Positions 1-15,576 are shown, counted from the stretch's first letter. The stretch: 64,000 nucleotides of DNA from Flaccisagitta enflata (GCA_965153355.1 OZ231127.1:49910001-49974000), one strand, 5' to 3'. Notes: generated from the sequence alone by a model not told the origin. Translations and numbers: made by a program.

Positions 1-1260
1 TTGGTCATTTTTCACTAAGCTTTTATTTTCAATCACTTTTTTTTTTATTTCTAAGGTTAAATCAAGATTGCAATGAAAATCAGAGAAAGATAGGGCTGAG
101 CCAAATGAGCTAGATGAGCTAAAATACCACGCGTATCAAAAAAAAAGACGCACCTGGTCATTCATTGATAGAACAGACAAAAGAAATTGTTTGAAAATTT
201 TTCCACTGATAGTATTTTGAAGATTTTTGAATTTTCTTTCAATCTAGACCAGTCCCAGGTCTGTATCTCAAACCGTTTAAAAGTTACAGCCAGTCAAAGA
301 CAACTACTATTTTGAGCAAATGACAAAATACAAAATCATTAAAAAAATCGTCTATTGTTCCTTTATCGTATGAAATCAGTTAAGAAAAACTTTCAACCAT
401 TTTTCAGTCAGAGTAATCTTGAAGATTTTTGAATTTTCTTTCATTCTAGACCAATCCCAAGTCTGTATCTCAAACGGTTTAAAAGTTATAGCTCATCAAA
501 GTGAAACACTGATTATCTTGAATTTTTTTTCTCTTATGGAGTTGTGAAAATGATTCTTGACTATTTCTACTCTTTTTTTTAATACGCCCAAATGCCTCAA
601 GATTAAGACTTTTTTCTTTTTGATTCTCAAAGCTTAAAAACTGGGCTTTTCAAAAGTGCAAAACATTCAACTTGAAATCAAAGAAAAAATGGCTAAAATG
701 GTCATTTAAAAGTGCGTCTTTTTTTTTGATTCGCGTGGTACTGGAAATCACTCGACCAGATGAACAGCTATGTTCACTGACATGCTTTCTCAAATTTGTA
801 TGCTTAAACATGTATCAAAATATTTATTCATTTACCGCATCTGAAATCAGAAAAAAAGACTGAGCTAATTGAGCTAGATGAGCTAGAATGCTCAAAAACA
901 CCTTCACAGATGAGCAGCTACGCTCATGAACATTTTTCTATTGTATTTGCATGCCTAAAAAAACAAAAATTCACTTCTTTTTTGCTCCTACACAAAATCT
1001 TGAAAAACAAGAAAGGAATTCAATAAGAATTTTTCTTTAAAAAAATCTTAAATAATTCAAAATCTAAGAAATATTTGTTGTCAAGCATTCTGCTTGGCGC
1101 CAATTGTAAGAGAATCATAAAATTTACTTACCCTGTTAATTTCATTGGATGCCCCAATTGGTCGATCAAGATGCAAAACTATCCCCATAAGAAAAAGAAA
1201 ACCATGTTTCTCTGGAACACGTCAAAAAGTTGAAGACTGACTTCGACTTTTTTCCCAATG
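1..1260 (+). repeat. Left arm of long inverted repeat
   Basis: AT-rich arm pairing with 5205-6243. It has internal duplication: a block at about 205-300 (GATTTTTGAATTTTCTTTCA, then CTAGACCA and CTGTATCTCAAAC) is repeated in the same orientation at about 405-505, and GAGCTAGATGAGCTA motifs occur near 107 and 869. No convincing coding frame; the 63-codon open frame at 672 is not supported by anything else. Confidence 0.7.
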
Positions 1261-1409
1261 ATACACAATGGAAACATTTAGCTGTTACTGCTTCAAAATT
1301 ACTTAAAAGACAAGCCACACAAAGTATGTACGGCGCAGTGTTTACCAAATCTAAACTGGCGTCTGAGTCCTCTTGCGCTGGAAAGACCGCTACGAAGTAA
1401 TCGCATGAC

Positions 1410-1410
<1 letters not shown>

Positions 1411-1508
<98 letters not shown>
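1411..1508. repeat. (GT)n microsatellite
   Basis: Nearly perfect GT dinucleotide tract of about 95 bp. Open frames across it on both strands are repeat artefacts. Confidence 0.95.
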
Positions 1509-1956
1509 CATCTCCTGTGTATTTGTGTGCGTGTATCTGTGCATGTGTTTGCGTGCCTTCTTTTGTCCGCTTGTTTGTGTCTGTGAGAAAATATTAGACT
1601 TTTGTCTGTCATGTCTTTTAGCGAACCTTCAAACCATTTCATCCTCTGTTTTCGCGCTGGATGTAATATTTGTTGAAAGAAGATTCCGCGATATACACAG
1701 CAGCCAAGGTATTTGAGGAAACATGCCACCTATTCAAAATCAAAAGTCATAATTAGCTCGAATGGGTCGTTGTTTGGTCTTTAATGCTTATTTCATTTCT
1801 TAGATTTTTTCCCTATTCTCCTGGAGTGACCCTGTCTTGGGGGTAGGGGGGGGGCTATTTAAGCATCTTTGTTTTCTGTCAGATCATCTGCCAGCTTCTC
1901 GCATTGTCTACTAGTGATCTAACTCTCTTAGCTTAGTCTATCCATTTTTAGTGTCA

Positions 1957-1961
<5 letters not shown>

Positions 1962-2020
<59 letters not shown>
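1962..2020. repeat. (CT)n microsatellite
   Basis: Perfect CT tract of about 58 bp. The flanking 1510-1950 segment shows no gene or recognisable element. Confidence 0.95.
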
Positions 2021-2023
<3 letters not shown>

Positions 2024-2194
2024 TTATGCTCACGAAGAATATCCAATGCAGGTCCTCTTTTGGGGGAGAACGTGATGTAAGCCTTAACGAAAGGCTGTTG
2101 GAATTCCGCGTCCGAAGGCACCTGTATGATGCAGAATATGAAAGTGATTCCTTTTTGTCCGTTTGTTGTTCTGCATCGATACAAGCATCAAAAA

Positions 2195-2416
2195 AGTAAC
2201 ACGCGGGTCACAATATTGTTGCGGACGGGTGGGCTAGGGCATCCAACCCCCATCCATAAACCCAATCCCTCAAAGATACTCAATCAAACGCCATAAGTAT
2301 TCAAAAGCACTGGTTTTCCCACTATGACTCGTGCTGAAGGACAGACCGACAAACCGACAGACCAACGGACAGACGGACAAAGCCTCTTATAGAGTTGCGT
2401 GTCCGCAACAAAAAAG
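2195..2416 (+). mobile_element. HT element, TTGCG variant
   Basis: The head is followed by GTTGCGGAC at 2218-2226. There is a GACC/GACG tetranucleotide tract near 2340-2380 and the terminal hairpin GTTGCGTGTCCGCAAC at 2394-2409, followed by an A run. The far arm GTCCGCAAC (2401-2409) is the exact reverse complement of the head block. Most other copies have TCGCG here, so this copy changed at both ends together. Confidence 0.75.
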
Positions 2417-2419
2417 GGA

Positions 2420-2770
2420 ATGGACAGATAAACAGATAGATGGACAAAGCGGGTCGTAGAGAAACGTAGAATGGGACTCAAAATATTATTATATGCATAA
2501 CAAGATACATATTTTGCTCGTCTTAGGAATGAGAACCTCTTCCAATACAGTAGCGCCGTTTTGTTCTTGGTTGTTGTCTATCATCCACATGAGCGTAAGG
2601 CAGTGTAGAATCCAAGTTGCCATCGAATTTGCATGTTTGGTAGGGTTTGCGAGTCTTATGAGCAGAATGAAAAAGAATATGCGCAGGTTTCTCAGTTTCT
2701 CATCACTACTACCATGTCTGTTTTTCTGTGACTCTGTCTATCTAAGTCCCTTCCGTTTCATTGTGCTTGT

Positions 2771-2823
<53 letters not shown>

Positions 2824-3308
2824 CCCTTGCTCTCACTCTCTCGCTCTCTCGCTATCTCCTACTCGCTCTCTGGCTCTCACTTTCGCTCTCTGTAGCTCGC
2901 TGTAGTATTCTATGCCCAAATATAAAAACTGTGTGGACGATAAATTAATACCAATGCCTGCGACAGTTAGGATGATCTAATCATTTCTTTTAATACCTAT
3001 AATAGCTCCACGTAAATGTCTGAACAATTCCCGTCGGAAAGTACTCCTTATACTTCAAGATGTTTTTCCTTTTCCTTAACGCCGAAAAAAAAGAAATAAA
3101 TTCGCAGATCTTGAAACGTATCAGGGAGAAGGACTTTATGCGGCGATTCAACGCCTCAGTCGTTTTACATTGCTTTCCTTCATATGCTATATCACAACAA
3201 ACATGTTATCCCTTAATGACAATTAATCATAAAATTCATTATTACAGCAAACTTATTATCTCTTAATAACAATGAATCACAAAATTTTAATTAACACAGC
3301 GAACGCAA
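2420..3308. other. No gene seen; includes a (CT)n tract
   Basis: The stretch has no recognisable gene. A CT microsatellite occupies about 2777-2821 and grades into CTCG-rich simple sequence to about 2900. The 151-codon frame at 2493-2948 is mostly this microsatellite and is not supported as a gene. Confidence 0.6.
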
Positions 3309-3470
3309 ACAAGGCCGGATACAAGGCAATCCAGTCGCGGACTGTTGGGCAGCAGCAGTAATGTGAAAACCGCTCGGAATTCAAAAATGTGACGGACGGA
3401 CCGACGAACCGACATACCGACCTACCGACCGACACGGCAAGGTGTAGAGTCACGTGTCCGCGACTAAAAA
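3309..3470 (+). mobile_element. HT element, near-complete reference copy
   Basis: This copy shows the whole architecture in 162 bp: head ACAAGGCCGGATACAAGGC, CAATCC, block AGTCGCGGAC (3333-3342), a GGACGGACCGACC tract, then a hairpin whose far arm GTCCGCGACT is at 3456-3465, ending TAAAAA. The near arm carries one change (GAGTCACG), but the far arm is exactly complementary to the head block. No coding capacity, so it would be non-autonomous. Confidence 0.8.
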
Positions 3471-3539
3471 TACATCATCCATCACCCATCTAATGAACAG
3501 AAAATAAATTTGCATTTTTATCAACCGTTTACGCTTAAG

Positions 3540-3945
3540 AAGCAATTCAAATTCATTTCACACATATGAAGGATTTTCTCCTCCTTCTCCTTCTACGTCC
3601 CCCTCACGTCCAGTCTCAGGCCCAATTCCAGTCTTCAGGGAGTGATCCCAGCCTCAAGGCTAATCCTAGCCTGGAGGCCCAGAACCAAGCCTTGAGACCC
3701 AAATCTCAGGCTCCAGGCTAAATTTGGGCCCTTGAAACCAGATTAGCCCTCTTGAGCTGAGATTTAGGCCTTGGGGCTGGAATTTGAGCCTCAGACCTGG
3801 GTTTGAGGACGGAGAGGAGGATGAAGGGAAGGAAAATCTCCCATGTGGCAGCGTCATCGGCAGCGAGCCTGCCCTGCCCCACCTCAGCCTGGCATAACCT
3901 ACTCAGGCAGGGCCTGGTACCGCTGACCATCTAACGCTTCCCCGA
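3540..3945. mobile_element. E-type element, degenerate
   Basis: Begins with CTCCTCCTTCTCC, as does the inside of the better copy at 46944, and has a degenerate ~20-bp CTCAGGC/CCAG tandem interior (about 3605-3800). It ends with a tail, ACCGCTGACCATCTAACGC (3919-3937), that is also found near 48168 and, partly, near 39917. The short open frames across it come from the tandem repeat. Confidence 0.5.
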
Positions 3946-4039
3946 CTATTTTTTCATCAATTTTCCATGTTACTCAGTAGAAATCATTTAAATTTTCTTT
4001 TTTTTTGTCAACTTTCCATTTATTCAATGGTGCGATGGT

Positions 4040-4200
4040 GCTCTCAAACCCAATTGAGCAGAAGTCCCCGTGTTCTACAAGACATTGTCCCCTTTGGGAC
4101 TGCTACCCTGTATACCATCACCTACGTTGACAAACATACAAAGCAGGGCAACGTGTATGGCTGACCACATATTGCCCTTGGGCGACTGGTCAACTCATAA
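4040..4200. repeat. E-type end fragment
   Basis: Contains CCCCGTGTTCTACAAGACAT, a decayed form of the CCTGTGTCCTACAGGACAT end seen at 38030 and 39833. CTGACCACATATTGCCCTTG follows, whose reverse complement recurs near 29535. No coding potential recognised. Confidence 0.4.
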
Positions 4201-4379
4201 CTGTTGTTGTATGGTCTGTCATTTATGACGAATAAAAGATGATGTTAGATGTTAGATGTAGATTTCTTCATAACTGATAAGGCAGCGTTTGGGTTTGAAT
4301 TAGAAATGTTAGTCCAGGAGGCTAGCTGGGAAGGGAAGTGGACAGATGGGAGGATGAAAAGAGTTCTATCAGGAACAGT

Positions 4380-4610
4380 CTCTTTTGAATTTGCAGACCA
4401 TGCGTCTGTGAGAGGTCTTGTCCGTCAGTCCCGTCCGTCCGGTCCATGGAAGTGATCGAGTCGAAAAGAGTGAAAGCGAGCATTTTAGAAGCTTTACGTG
4501 TACGTGTCTATGTAAGAAGGGAGGTTGGGTGGAGCATTGGGTGTGGATGGGGGTTTGCTGCCCTGGCCACCCGTCCGCGACGATATTGTGACCCCGCGTC
4601 GCTTGTTTTG
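4380..4610 (-). mobile_element. HT element, partial, reverse orientation
   Basis: A GTCCGTCAGTCCCGTCC tract lies near 4420-4440. Near 4570 CCACCCGTCCGCGACGATAT is the reverse complement of the head found at 2204-2235. The hairpin end is not clear. Confidence 0.5.
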
Positions 4611-4832
4611 TCTTTTCTTGTGAATTGCTCGCCCTTTCAAAGTGTGCGATAGAAAAATAGCAGTCATATGTTTTGGTTTTCAAAGTTCGGTGCCATTTGA
4701 ATCCGACCTCTACTGACACAGGATTCTCATTAAATAAAATCTTACTTAAACAAAAACAAAAGATCTTAAATGGGAATTAAAAAACCCCCCCTACCCTCCT
4801 ACCCGCCTGTGAGGCATAATTGTTGCAAAGGC

Positions 4833-5130
4833 TTGTGATGGTCAACGGTGCCCAATGCCCCAAAGTTAGTCCTGTAGGGATGAGATGAGGCCCCAAGGCT
4901 GGGATTGAGGCCCCTGGGCCTGGGACCTGACGTCTTGGATTGAGACATCGAGACTGGAATTTGCCCAAACAAGGTCGGATACATAGCTACCCCAGTCACG
5001 GGCTGTAGGAGTATTTGGGGAGATGCAGCAGAGTCAAAGAGTAGAAAACATGAAAAAGAACAAAATGTGACCGACCGACTGACCAACCGACTGACGCGGC
5101 GGATGGACGGACAAAGCGGGGAAAAAATGA
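4833..5130 (+). mobile_element. E-type fragment joined to a truncated HT element
   Basis: 4833-4966 matches the E interior: GTCAACGGTGCCCAATGCCCC, then a CTGGGATTGAGGCCCC-like tandem. An HT head with AAGGTCGGATACATAG follows directly from 4969, with CCCAGTCACGGGC and a GACCGACCGACTGACC tract to about 5110. The terminal hairpin is missing. Confidence 0.45.
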
Positions 5131-5215
5131 ACGATTCTCTGCACGATTTTGTTTGCTTTCCGAATCTCCGCCAGAGCGAATTAAATTCGAATAGCTTCGG
5201 GCCGTAATCGGGGAA

Positions 5216-5242
5216 AAAAGTCGAAGTCAGTCTTCGACTTTT
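5216..5242. other. Short perfect hairpin
   Basis: AAAAGTCGAAG (5216-5226) pairs perfectly with CTTCGACTTTT (5232-5242) around a five-base loop. Only half of it is present at the equivalent point of the left arm (about 1228-1250). Confidence 0.7.
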
Positions 5243-5256
5243 GACTATACCCTACC

Positions 5257-5478
5257 CTAGCTCATAAATATACGGACACCTGAAAATGAGCATCAACTTT
5301 ACAAAAATGCTGCGCTTAAGCAAATTCAGTTATTGACCCCAGATTGGTTGCCTTTGAAAGTTTTTAAACAACTCTTTGAAATGGGCTTAATCTGGGGTTA
5401 GTAACTCAATTTGTTAAAGCGCAGCACTTCTCCAAAGTTGATGCTACTTTTCAAGTGTCAGTATATTTATGAGCTAGA
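5257..5478. mobile_element. Palindromic MITE-like element, ~222 bp
   Basis: The first ~90 bp (CTAGCTCATAAATATACGGA onward, through CATCAACTTT and CTGCGCTTAAGCAAATTCAG) pairs with the last ~90 bp, which ends TATATTTATGAGCTAG. The inner ends are ACCCCAGATT and AATCTGGGGT. It sits inside the right arm of the large composite and has no coding capacity. Confidence 0.7.
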
Positions 5479-6304
5479 TGGTATTCGAGAAAAACAGGGT
5501 TTTCATTTTCTTATTAGAAAGTTGGGGAACTCATCTGGCTGATTGGGGCCTCCAATGAAATTGATAGGGTAAGTAAATTTGATAATTCTCTTTTATTTGG
5601 CGCCAAGCAGAATGCTCTACGACAAATATTTTTTGCGTTATGAATTTTTAAAGATTATTTACAAAAAATTCAAAGTGAAATTTTTTTGATTTTTTATTGT
5701 TTTAAGTAGGATCAATAAAAGAGTGTATATATGTTTGTTTGAGCATTCAAATACAAAAAAATATATTTATGAGCATGGCTGCTCATCTGTGAGGGTGTTT
5801 TGAGCATTTTAGCTTATTTTGCTCATCTAGCTCAGTCTTTTATTTTTGTATTTCAAATGCAATGAATGAATAAACATTTTGATACATGTTTAAGCAAGCA
5901 GATATAAGATAGCATGTCAGTGAGCAGAGCTGCTTATCTATGAGGGTATTTTAAAGTATTTTAGCTCATTTAGCTCATTTAATTTAGTTTTTTTTTCTGA
6001 TTTCCAATTGGATGAATGTTTTAATTGAGCATGCAAATACAAGGAAGCATAGCTGGATATCTGGTTGTGTGATATCAAGTATTCAAGCTCATCTAGGTCA
6101 TTTGGCTCAGTTCTTTTTTTCATACATACAGTACATACATACATACATACATACATACAATACATGCAATTGCTTTTGATTTGATCTACAAATAAAAAAA
6201 ATGCAGGGACTAAAGATAGAAGCTTAGTGAAAAATGACCAATGCTTACGACTTTTTTCCTCACGGCGACAGCCGCTATTACTGGTACATAAAACCCAGCC
6301 AACC

Positions 6305-6372
6305 CTTAGCCCTAAAGCTAACCCTGTCCCTAACCCTAAAACTATCACAACCCTAACCCCTAACCTAAGCCC
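6305..6372. repeat. Degenerate telomere-type (CCCTAA) repeats
   Basis: Several CCCTAAC or CCCTAAA units occur with interruptions over about 65 bp, immediately outside the composite element and just before an HT element. This fits an interstitial, decayed version of the metazoan TTAGGG telomere repeat. Confidence 0.55.
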
Positions 6373-6387
6373 ACTAACCTAATTTAA

Positions 6388-6535
6388 ACAAGGCCGGATA
6401 CCTGGCAATCCAGTCGCGGACAGTTGGGCAGGAGCAGTAATGCAAAAACCGCTTGGAATTCAGAAATGTGACAGACGGACGGACGGACCGACCGACACGG
6501 CAAGGTGTAGAGTCGCGTGTCGGCAACTAAAAACC
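6388..6535 (+). mobile_element. HT element
   Basis: Head ACAAGGCCGGATACCTGGC at 6388, block AGTCGCGGAC, a GACGGACGGACGGACC tract, and a hairpin end GAGTCGCGTGTCGGCAACTA followed by AAAA. The far arm has two mismatches to the head block, so this copy is decayed. Confidence 0.75.
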
Positions 6536-6648
6536 GCTTAAAAAGTCTTAAAAACAAAAGATCTCAGATGATCGTACAATTGCATCCAAAGGGGGATGTA
6601 GAGTCGCGTAGCACTCGGCTAACGATCAGGCATGTATTTTGTTCTACA

Positions 6649-6680
6649 TTCCCCCCCCCCCGGTGGGGGGGGGGGAAATA
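6649..6680. other. C-run/G-run palindrome
   Basis: A run of about 12 C is followed by GGT and a run of about 12 G, flanked by ATT and AAAT. It is an almost perfect palindrome of homopolymers that could form a hairpin, or a G-quadruplex or i-motif. Confidence 0.8.
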
Positions 6681-7208
6681 ATCAAAGGGTTTATAAAAAA
6701 TGCAAGGGGGAAAAAAGAGAAAAAAAGAAAATTTTGGGAAAATAAAACTTTTGGCAGTACCAAATCATGAAAACTGATTAGTGAAACACAATTTAACACT
6801 ATTTACACCTTACAAACACTGTTTTATTGCTAAATGGGGAGGAAAATCATAGATTTTGTAACGCAACGACGCGTTGCGGGGAAGAAAATCAAAGGCAGGG
6901 GGGGAAAGTAATCAAAGATCATAGAACTATATACATCCCTGCTAACGATTGATGCGTAATCAGACATTTTGCCTTTATTTCAGTGTTGGCACTGTAACTG
7001 TAAGGTGTAATTTTGTTACGTCCCTTGACATATGTTCTAGTAAAGCTTAAGAGTTACCGATACTATGTATACGTCGGTGAAGGGAAGACGAATATGAGAA
7101 AAATGGATAGAGATGGAAAAAATTATGTGAGCTTTTCACGTGCGTCTGTATCAGTCTGTTTGTCTATCCGTTCATCTCTGATTATGTTTCTGTCTCTCTG
7201 ATTGTCTG
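6681..7208. other. No gene seen
   Basis: AT-rich sequence with repeated GGGGAAA-ATCAAAG motifs near 6668, 6836, 6878 and 6902, and a hairpin GCAACGACGCGTTGC near 6861-6875. No gene or known element recognised. Confidence 0.5.
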
Positions 7209-7322
<114 letters not shown>

Positions 7323-7518
7323 ATTCACTTGTTTTCTTTCGCCTCTCGTCGCATTTGGTCTTTCCAACTAAAGGCTTTGGGACTTTGTGACCCGTCTTTG
7401 ACCTTCTTGTTGACCCGCTCTTTTTTCTTTTCTTTACAAGCAACTTCTTATATAAAGGAAGTCTAAAAGATGTTGTCTGTGATATGTGGAGGTGAACCAC
7501 TTTTGTCTATCGGTTCCT

Positions 7519-7658
7519 TTTCTTCTTCTTCTTTTTCTTCTTCTTCTTCTTCTTCTTCTTCTTCTTCTTCTTCTTCTTCTTCTTCCTAATCATTCATATT
7601 CTTCTCCTTCTTTTTCTTCTTCTTCTTCTTCTTCATTAATCATTCTTCTTCTTCTTAA

Positions 7659-7692
<34 letters not shown>

Positions 7693-7812
7693 CTTCTTCT
7701 TCTTCTTCTTCTTCTTCTTCATCTTAATTCTGCACCTTCTTCTTCTTCTTCTTCTTCTTCAACCTTCTTCTTCTTCTTCTTCTTCTTCTTCTTCTTCTTC
7801 TTCTTCTTCTTC
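7519..7812. repeat. (TTC)n polypyrimidine array
   Basis: About 290 bp of TTC trinucleotide repeat with short interruptions. The mirror-symmetric polypurine/polypyrimidine strands could form a triplex. The 111-codon Leu/Ser/Phe frame is a repeat artefact. Confidence 0.9.
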
Positions 7813-9190
7813 ATTAACTAATACTTTATCTTCCTATCGACTTTCGAGGGTAAAGATGATCTCAATCAATGTCTCTGAATTGGAATCCTGTTCTCTGGTC
7901 CTCGACTTCCGGTCAGATGCCACAAAAGTCAGAGAAAAAAACTTCCTTCTGGGTCTCTCGTTGTTTGTATCTGGCTATGTCTGTGTCTGTATTCGTCTGT
8001 CTGTATTTCTGTGGGTCTTTCTGTCTAATTTCTTTCTGTCTGCCTCTGTTTCTCAGCGGTGGATTGAGATCGAGATTGAGGAAATTAAAGACTTAGCTAT
8101 CGTTTTTTTTTCATCGAGGCTTCATTGAGAATTCCATGTAGTATCTGATATTTACACATGAAAGGGTGAAAACAAAAATGATCCCGATATTGTGTGCTAA
8201 CTGCTAACTACTGCAGAAATACTATAACAGGAACGTCAGTATTTCTAAAGCTCGACCTAATTTACATATTGCAATCAGACTCTAAAGAAACAATATTTCA
8301 CGACCCCATTTTTTCTTGCCTCGTTTTCTCAAATTTGCCTTACACCTGATATGATAGTTTATCCTCTGAATTGGCTCTGTTTTCGAGTCTCGTCTCTACC
8401 TTATCATCAGATGAATGTTTTCCGCTTCATAAGTTTCCCGACCGGCTCTTCCACAATCTGCAATATATCATTATCATTAAATCACCTTGAAACATGGGGA
8501 TTTCGAAATGAAATTTTGCAATTGGAAAAAAAAATTGCAATGATCCAGCTAATTAATTCGGTGCTTGCTACGTTGTGCAGCCAAAACCGAAGGTTGGCGC
8601 TGCGGGCGCACCGCGATCACGGTCTTGGACTCGTTACCAGAAGAATCGTTGTCCTGATCGACTGGCAATAAGTGGTCTCGCGGGCGAAAGACGGACGTTG
8701 CCACCTTGCGACCTTGCCCTTGGCTTTTATGAAACCAGGATTAAGGAAATTGAAAATGATATCGCTTGTTCACTATTTCTTCAACTAAAGTTTAGTAAAA
8801 CTATGACAAATAGAGAAGTTTACGCCATCAAAGTCAATCATCGATAGGTTATCTAAAGCGCAACCTCTCCTATTGATTGCTGGCGAGATCTCGGTACAGT
8901 TTTCCCCTCCCCGGTACCGCCCCACCCCTCCCCCGAGTTTGTCTCTTCCTCCCGATCCCGGCCACCACCCATTTGTTAATCGCTCTTCCTCTTTTGATTT
9001 GAGTCTGTTGTCCTTCTTTTTTTCCATCGTTCATTTGACTTTTTAACCGTATCGGCCATAGCCGCGATTTTTTTTTTGTCGCTGCAATTTTATTTCTCCC
9101 ATTCATCTCCTTTGGACTTTTACGGCCATTTTGGAGCCCAGGTTGGGACACCGACCGACGAAGACGGCGGAAGAAACGAGGCGCGGAGAA
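7813..9190. other. Mostly unique DNA, no gene recognised
   Basis: The segment has balanced composition in parts. 8570-8720 is notably CpG-rich for this window, and open frames of 90-106 codons overlap there on the + strand (8351-8671 and 8575-8847). Neither resembles a family I know, and there is no splice-phase support. A real exon here cannot be excluded. Confidence 0.35.
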
Positions 9191-9191
9191 T

Positions 9192-9194
<3 letters not shown>

Positions 9195-9235
<41 letters not shown>

Positions 9236-9291
9236 GAGAAATAAATAGAAGAAAGAGAGAAAAAAAAGAAGAGAGAAAGGAAAGAAAAGAG

Positions 9292-9352
<61 letters not shown>
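9195..9352. repeat. (GA)n microsatellites with purine-rich linker
   Basis: Two GA tracts (about 9195-9240 and 9299-9350) are joined by GAAAGA-rich sequence. The charged + frame and the Ser/Leu - frame are artefacts. Confidence 0.9.
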
Positions 9353-10079
9353 TTACAGTATATAAACGCCTTTGATGGCGCCGTCGATCATTGTGCAAGA
9401 CAATGGGACATGTCTGTGAAGTTGTTATGGTCATGGGCGCGTGCGCACGCATCTCTGCTTCCGGTCCGTTTGTCCGTCCGTCTGTCAGATTCCCCACCCG
9501 CACGCGACTGTAACATTGACTCAGCCTTGTTTTCGATCAACATCAAAGAGGGCTGCAAAAAGTCTGCCCCATCACATCAAAGAAAGCAAGAGTTGCTTCT
9601 TTGAATGGAGCGTGTTGGATCATTCATTCATTAGAAAATAATTGTAAACAATTGAATCGAATGATGTCATTGAGACAAATTAAACGAATAATGATTACAT
9701 TTAAGGCAACTCTGTTCATGCAGAAAGACAAAGAGTGTACACTGTGGAGGTTCCTTGATCATGTAAATTGTCAACAAGATGGTTGACCAATCCAATCCAC
9801 CGATGCTCAATATCATATTGTTACTGATTACTGCACACAAAAAGAAAAAAATAGAAGAGTGACAACATTTGGTCGGAAAGTCACAAAAACGAGGCGCGTA
9901 AACGGCCAGAAAAAAAAAATGCGGGCTGAATAACAAAAGTCGGAATTGATAAATTAATCAATGACTCGATGGACTCACCACTGGCACTGCCCTGCACTCA
10001 GGAACTATTTTATTTTCTGAACCCGATCCACCGTAACTCAGTCGTCATTTTACATTCGTCTATAAAATCTACTAATTAA
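9353..10079. other. No gene seen
   Basis: Ordinary AT-rich sequence. Small open frames overlap on both strands with no recognisable motif. Confidence 0.45.
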
Positions 10080-10124
10080 GACAACGATAACGACGATAAC
10101 GACGATAACGGCAACGACAACGAA

Positions 10125-10163
<39 letters not shown>

Positions 10164-10170
10164 ACCATTG
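10080..10170. repeat. (CAACGA)-type short tandem repeat
   Basis: Degenerate then regular GACAAC/GATAAC hexamers over about 85 bp. Confidence 0.8.
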
Positions 10171-10295
10171 AATTTGCAATTTTGGTTCTGATCATTGACA
10201 ACGACTCATTCAAGGTATGCCAATAAACCATTCATTCATCAAACCTTGTTGAACACAAGAAATATCGATTTGTTTTGTTGTTTAATTATGCAAGA

Positions 10296-10458
10296 AACAA
10301 GGCCGGATACACGGTCAATACTAGTCACGGACAGGTGGGCAGGGGCGGAAATGCTTCACATTTACCAACTTGATCACCACGGCCCAACTGACCGACGGAC
10401 GGACCGACAGACCAACGGACAAAGCATCTAATAGAGTGGCTAGTGCACGACTTAAAAA
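10296..10458 (+). mobile_element. HT element, GAGTGGCTAG end variant
   Basis: Head ACAAGGCCGGATACACGG, block AGTCACGGAC, GGTGGGCAGGGGCGG, a GACGGACGGACCGAC tract, then AATAGAGTGGCTAGTGCACG and ACTTAAAAA. The same AGAGTGGCTAG ending occurs at 44940. The end lies about 80 bp upstream of the putative GPCR start codon. Confidence 0.7.
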
Positions 10459-10540
10459 TGATTAATAGATAAATGAAAAAAAAAAGAAAAAAAAAAAAAA
10501 GAAACGAAAACATAAAAGAAAGTGCCACGATCCGTTTAGC

Positions 10541-14653
<4,113 letters not shown>

Positions 14654-15576
14654 AAAGGCCGGGTGATGGACTAACAGACTGACAGATAGACAGACAAAGA
14701 CGCACAATGGCGCTGCTGACGACAACAACAACAAGGACTACACAGTGACGACAACGAAAACGTCAACAATTAGGCTTGGGCTAGATGAAATGTTAACTCA
14801 ATTCTTAAACAATTTCTATGGAAATCAGGGCCAATAATGCGCGCAAATTCGAAAGGCAGCGATCGATTTGGCCGCCATCCAGGACTCTCATTTCGTCTCA
14901 CTTCACGCCAAAACAGCACAAAGGTCAGAACAAGCCTCTTGATTCTTCCCTTCTGCCGAGTAGCAAAAATTCCCCCCCCCCCCCAGGTTGCCGAATTGTC
15001 AAATATTCGTACCTAAGACTAATATGGCAGAGATCTAAAACTGACTCCCAGTCTTAAAGAGGGTGTTTCCTTAGGTGGATAGATAGGTCATTAGCTCGGC
15101 CCGTAGGTCAGTGGGTAACGCTATTTTTGGATGACGTGAAATCAGTCTAGATAGTGATATCTGAGCCCGTACCCACCCGTAAACGGCTTCTTGTTGGTCG
15201 TTTGTCCAGCTTTGTTTTGATAAGATTAACTGCAATTCTAATTGTGCTGATTTGCATATTGTTGTTGTGCAACTCGTTTCATTGTTTCATCAAGATACAA
15301 TATCAATCTAGTTATTACAACCTGTATTAAAATCATATTGCATTTCTCAGCTGCTCTACAAAGAATTTTATGATTTTCGATCGATTTAATCTCATTAGTT
15401 TTGGTGAATGTCAATGAGGATGCCCACTGGACTCCCCTTCTAGTTCTTAGTATATTCTCAATCCTTATCAATTAAGACACGTCGTCCATCGTTTGCAATC
15501 ATTTTTGTAGAAACCTTCTGGATTACCTTCCGGGGGCATTTTTAAATGGCGGGGGATTAATCCCGCCTGCTAACAC
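14654..15576. other. No gene seen downstream of the GPCR
   Basis: Includes the likely GPCR 3' region, an ACAACAACAA patch near 14720, and a C run at 14974-14985. No further gene or clear element recognised. Confidence 0.5.

Larger units (their letters stand above)
1..6243. mobile_element. Composite element with long terminal inverted repeats
   Basis: The first ~1.26 kb of the window recurs in reverse complement at about 5205-6243. The outermost bases match: TTGGTCATTTTTCACTAAGC at the window start and its complement ending near 6241. Other paired landmarks are the GGCGCC-containing stretch near 1096 and its partner near 5600, and the GAGCTAGATGAGCT motifs near 870 and 5830. The arms are clearly diverged, so this is an old or slowly decaying foldback unit of ~6.2 kb. 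The interior contains microsatellites and several other interspersed elements rather than a recognisable transposase. The left end may extend before base 1. Confidence 0.7.
5205..6243 (-). repeat. Right arm of long inverted repeat
   Basis: Reverse complement of 1-1260 with scattered differences. It is interrupted at 5257-5478 by a small palindromic element absent from the left arm, so the palindrome inserted, or was lost on the other side, after the arms formed. A short run of CATA repeats lies near 6121-6165. Confidence 0.7.

Noticed and set aside
8351-8847. Possible exons in the CpG-rich patch
   Set aside because: The two + frames overlap each other and neither gives a recognisable domain. 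Noted in the region entry instead.
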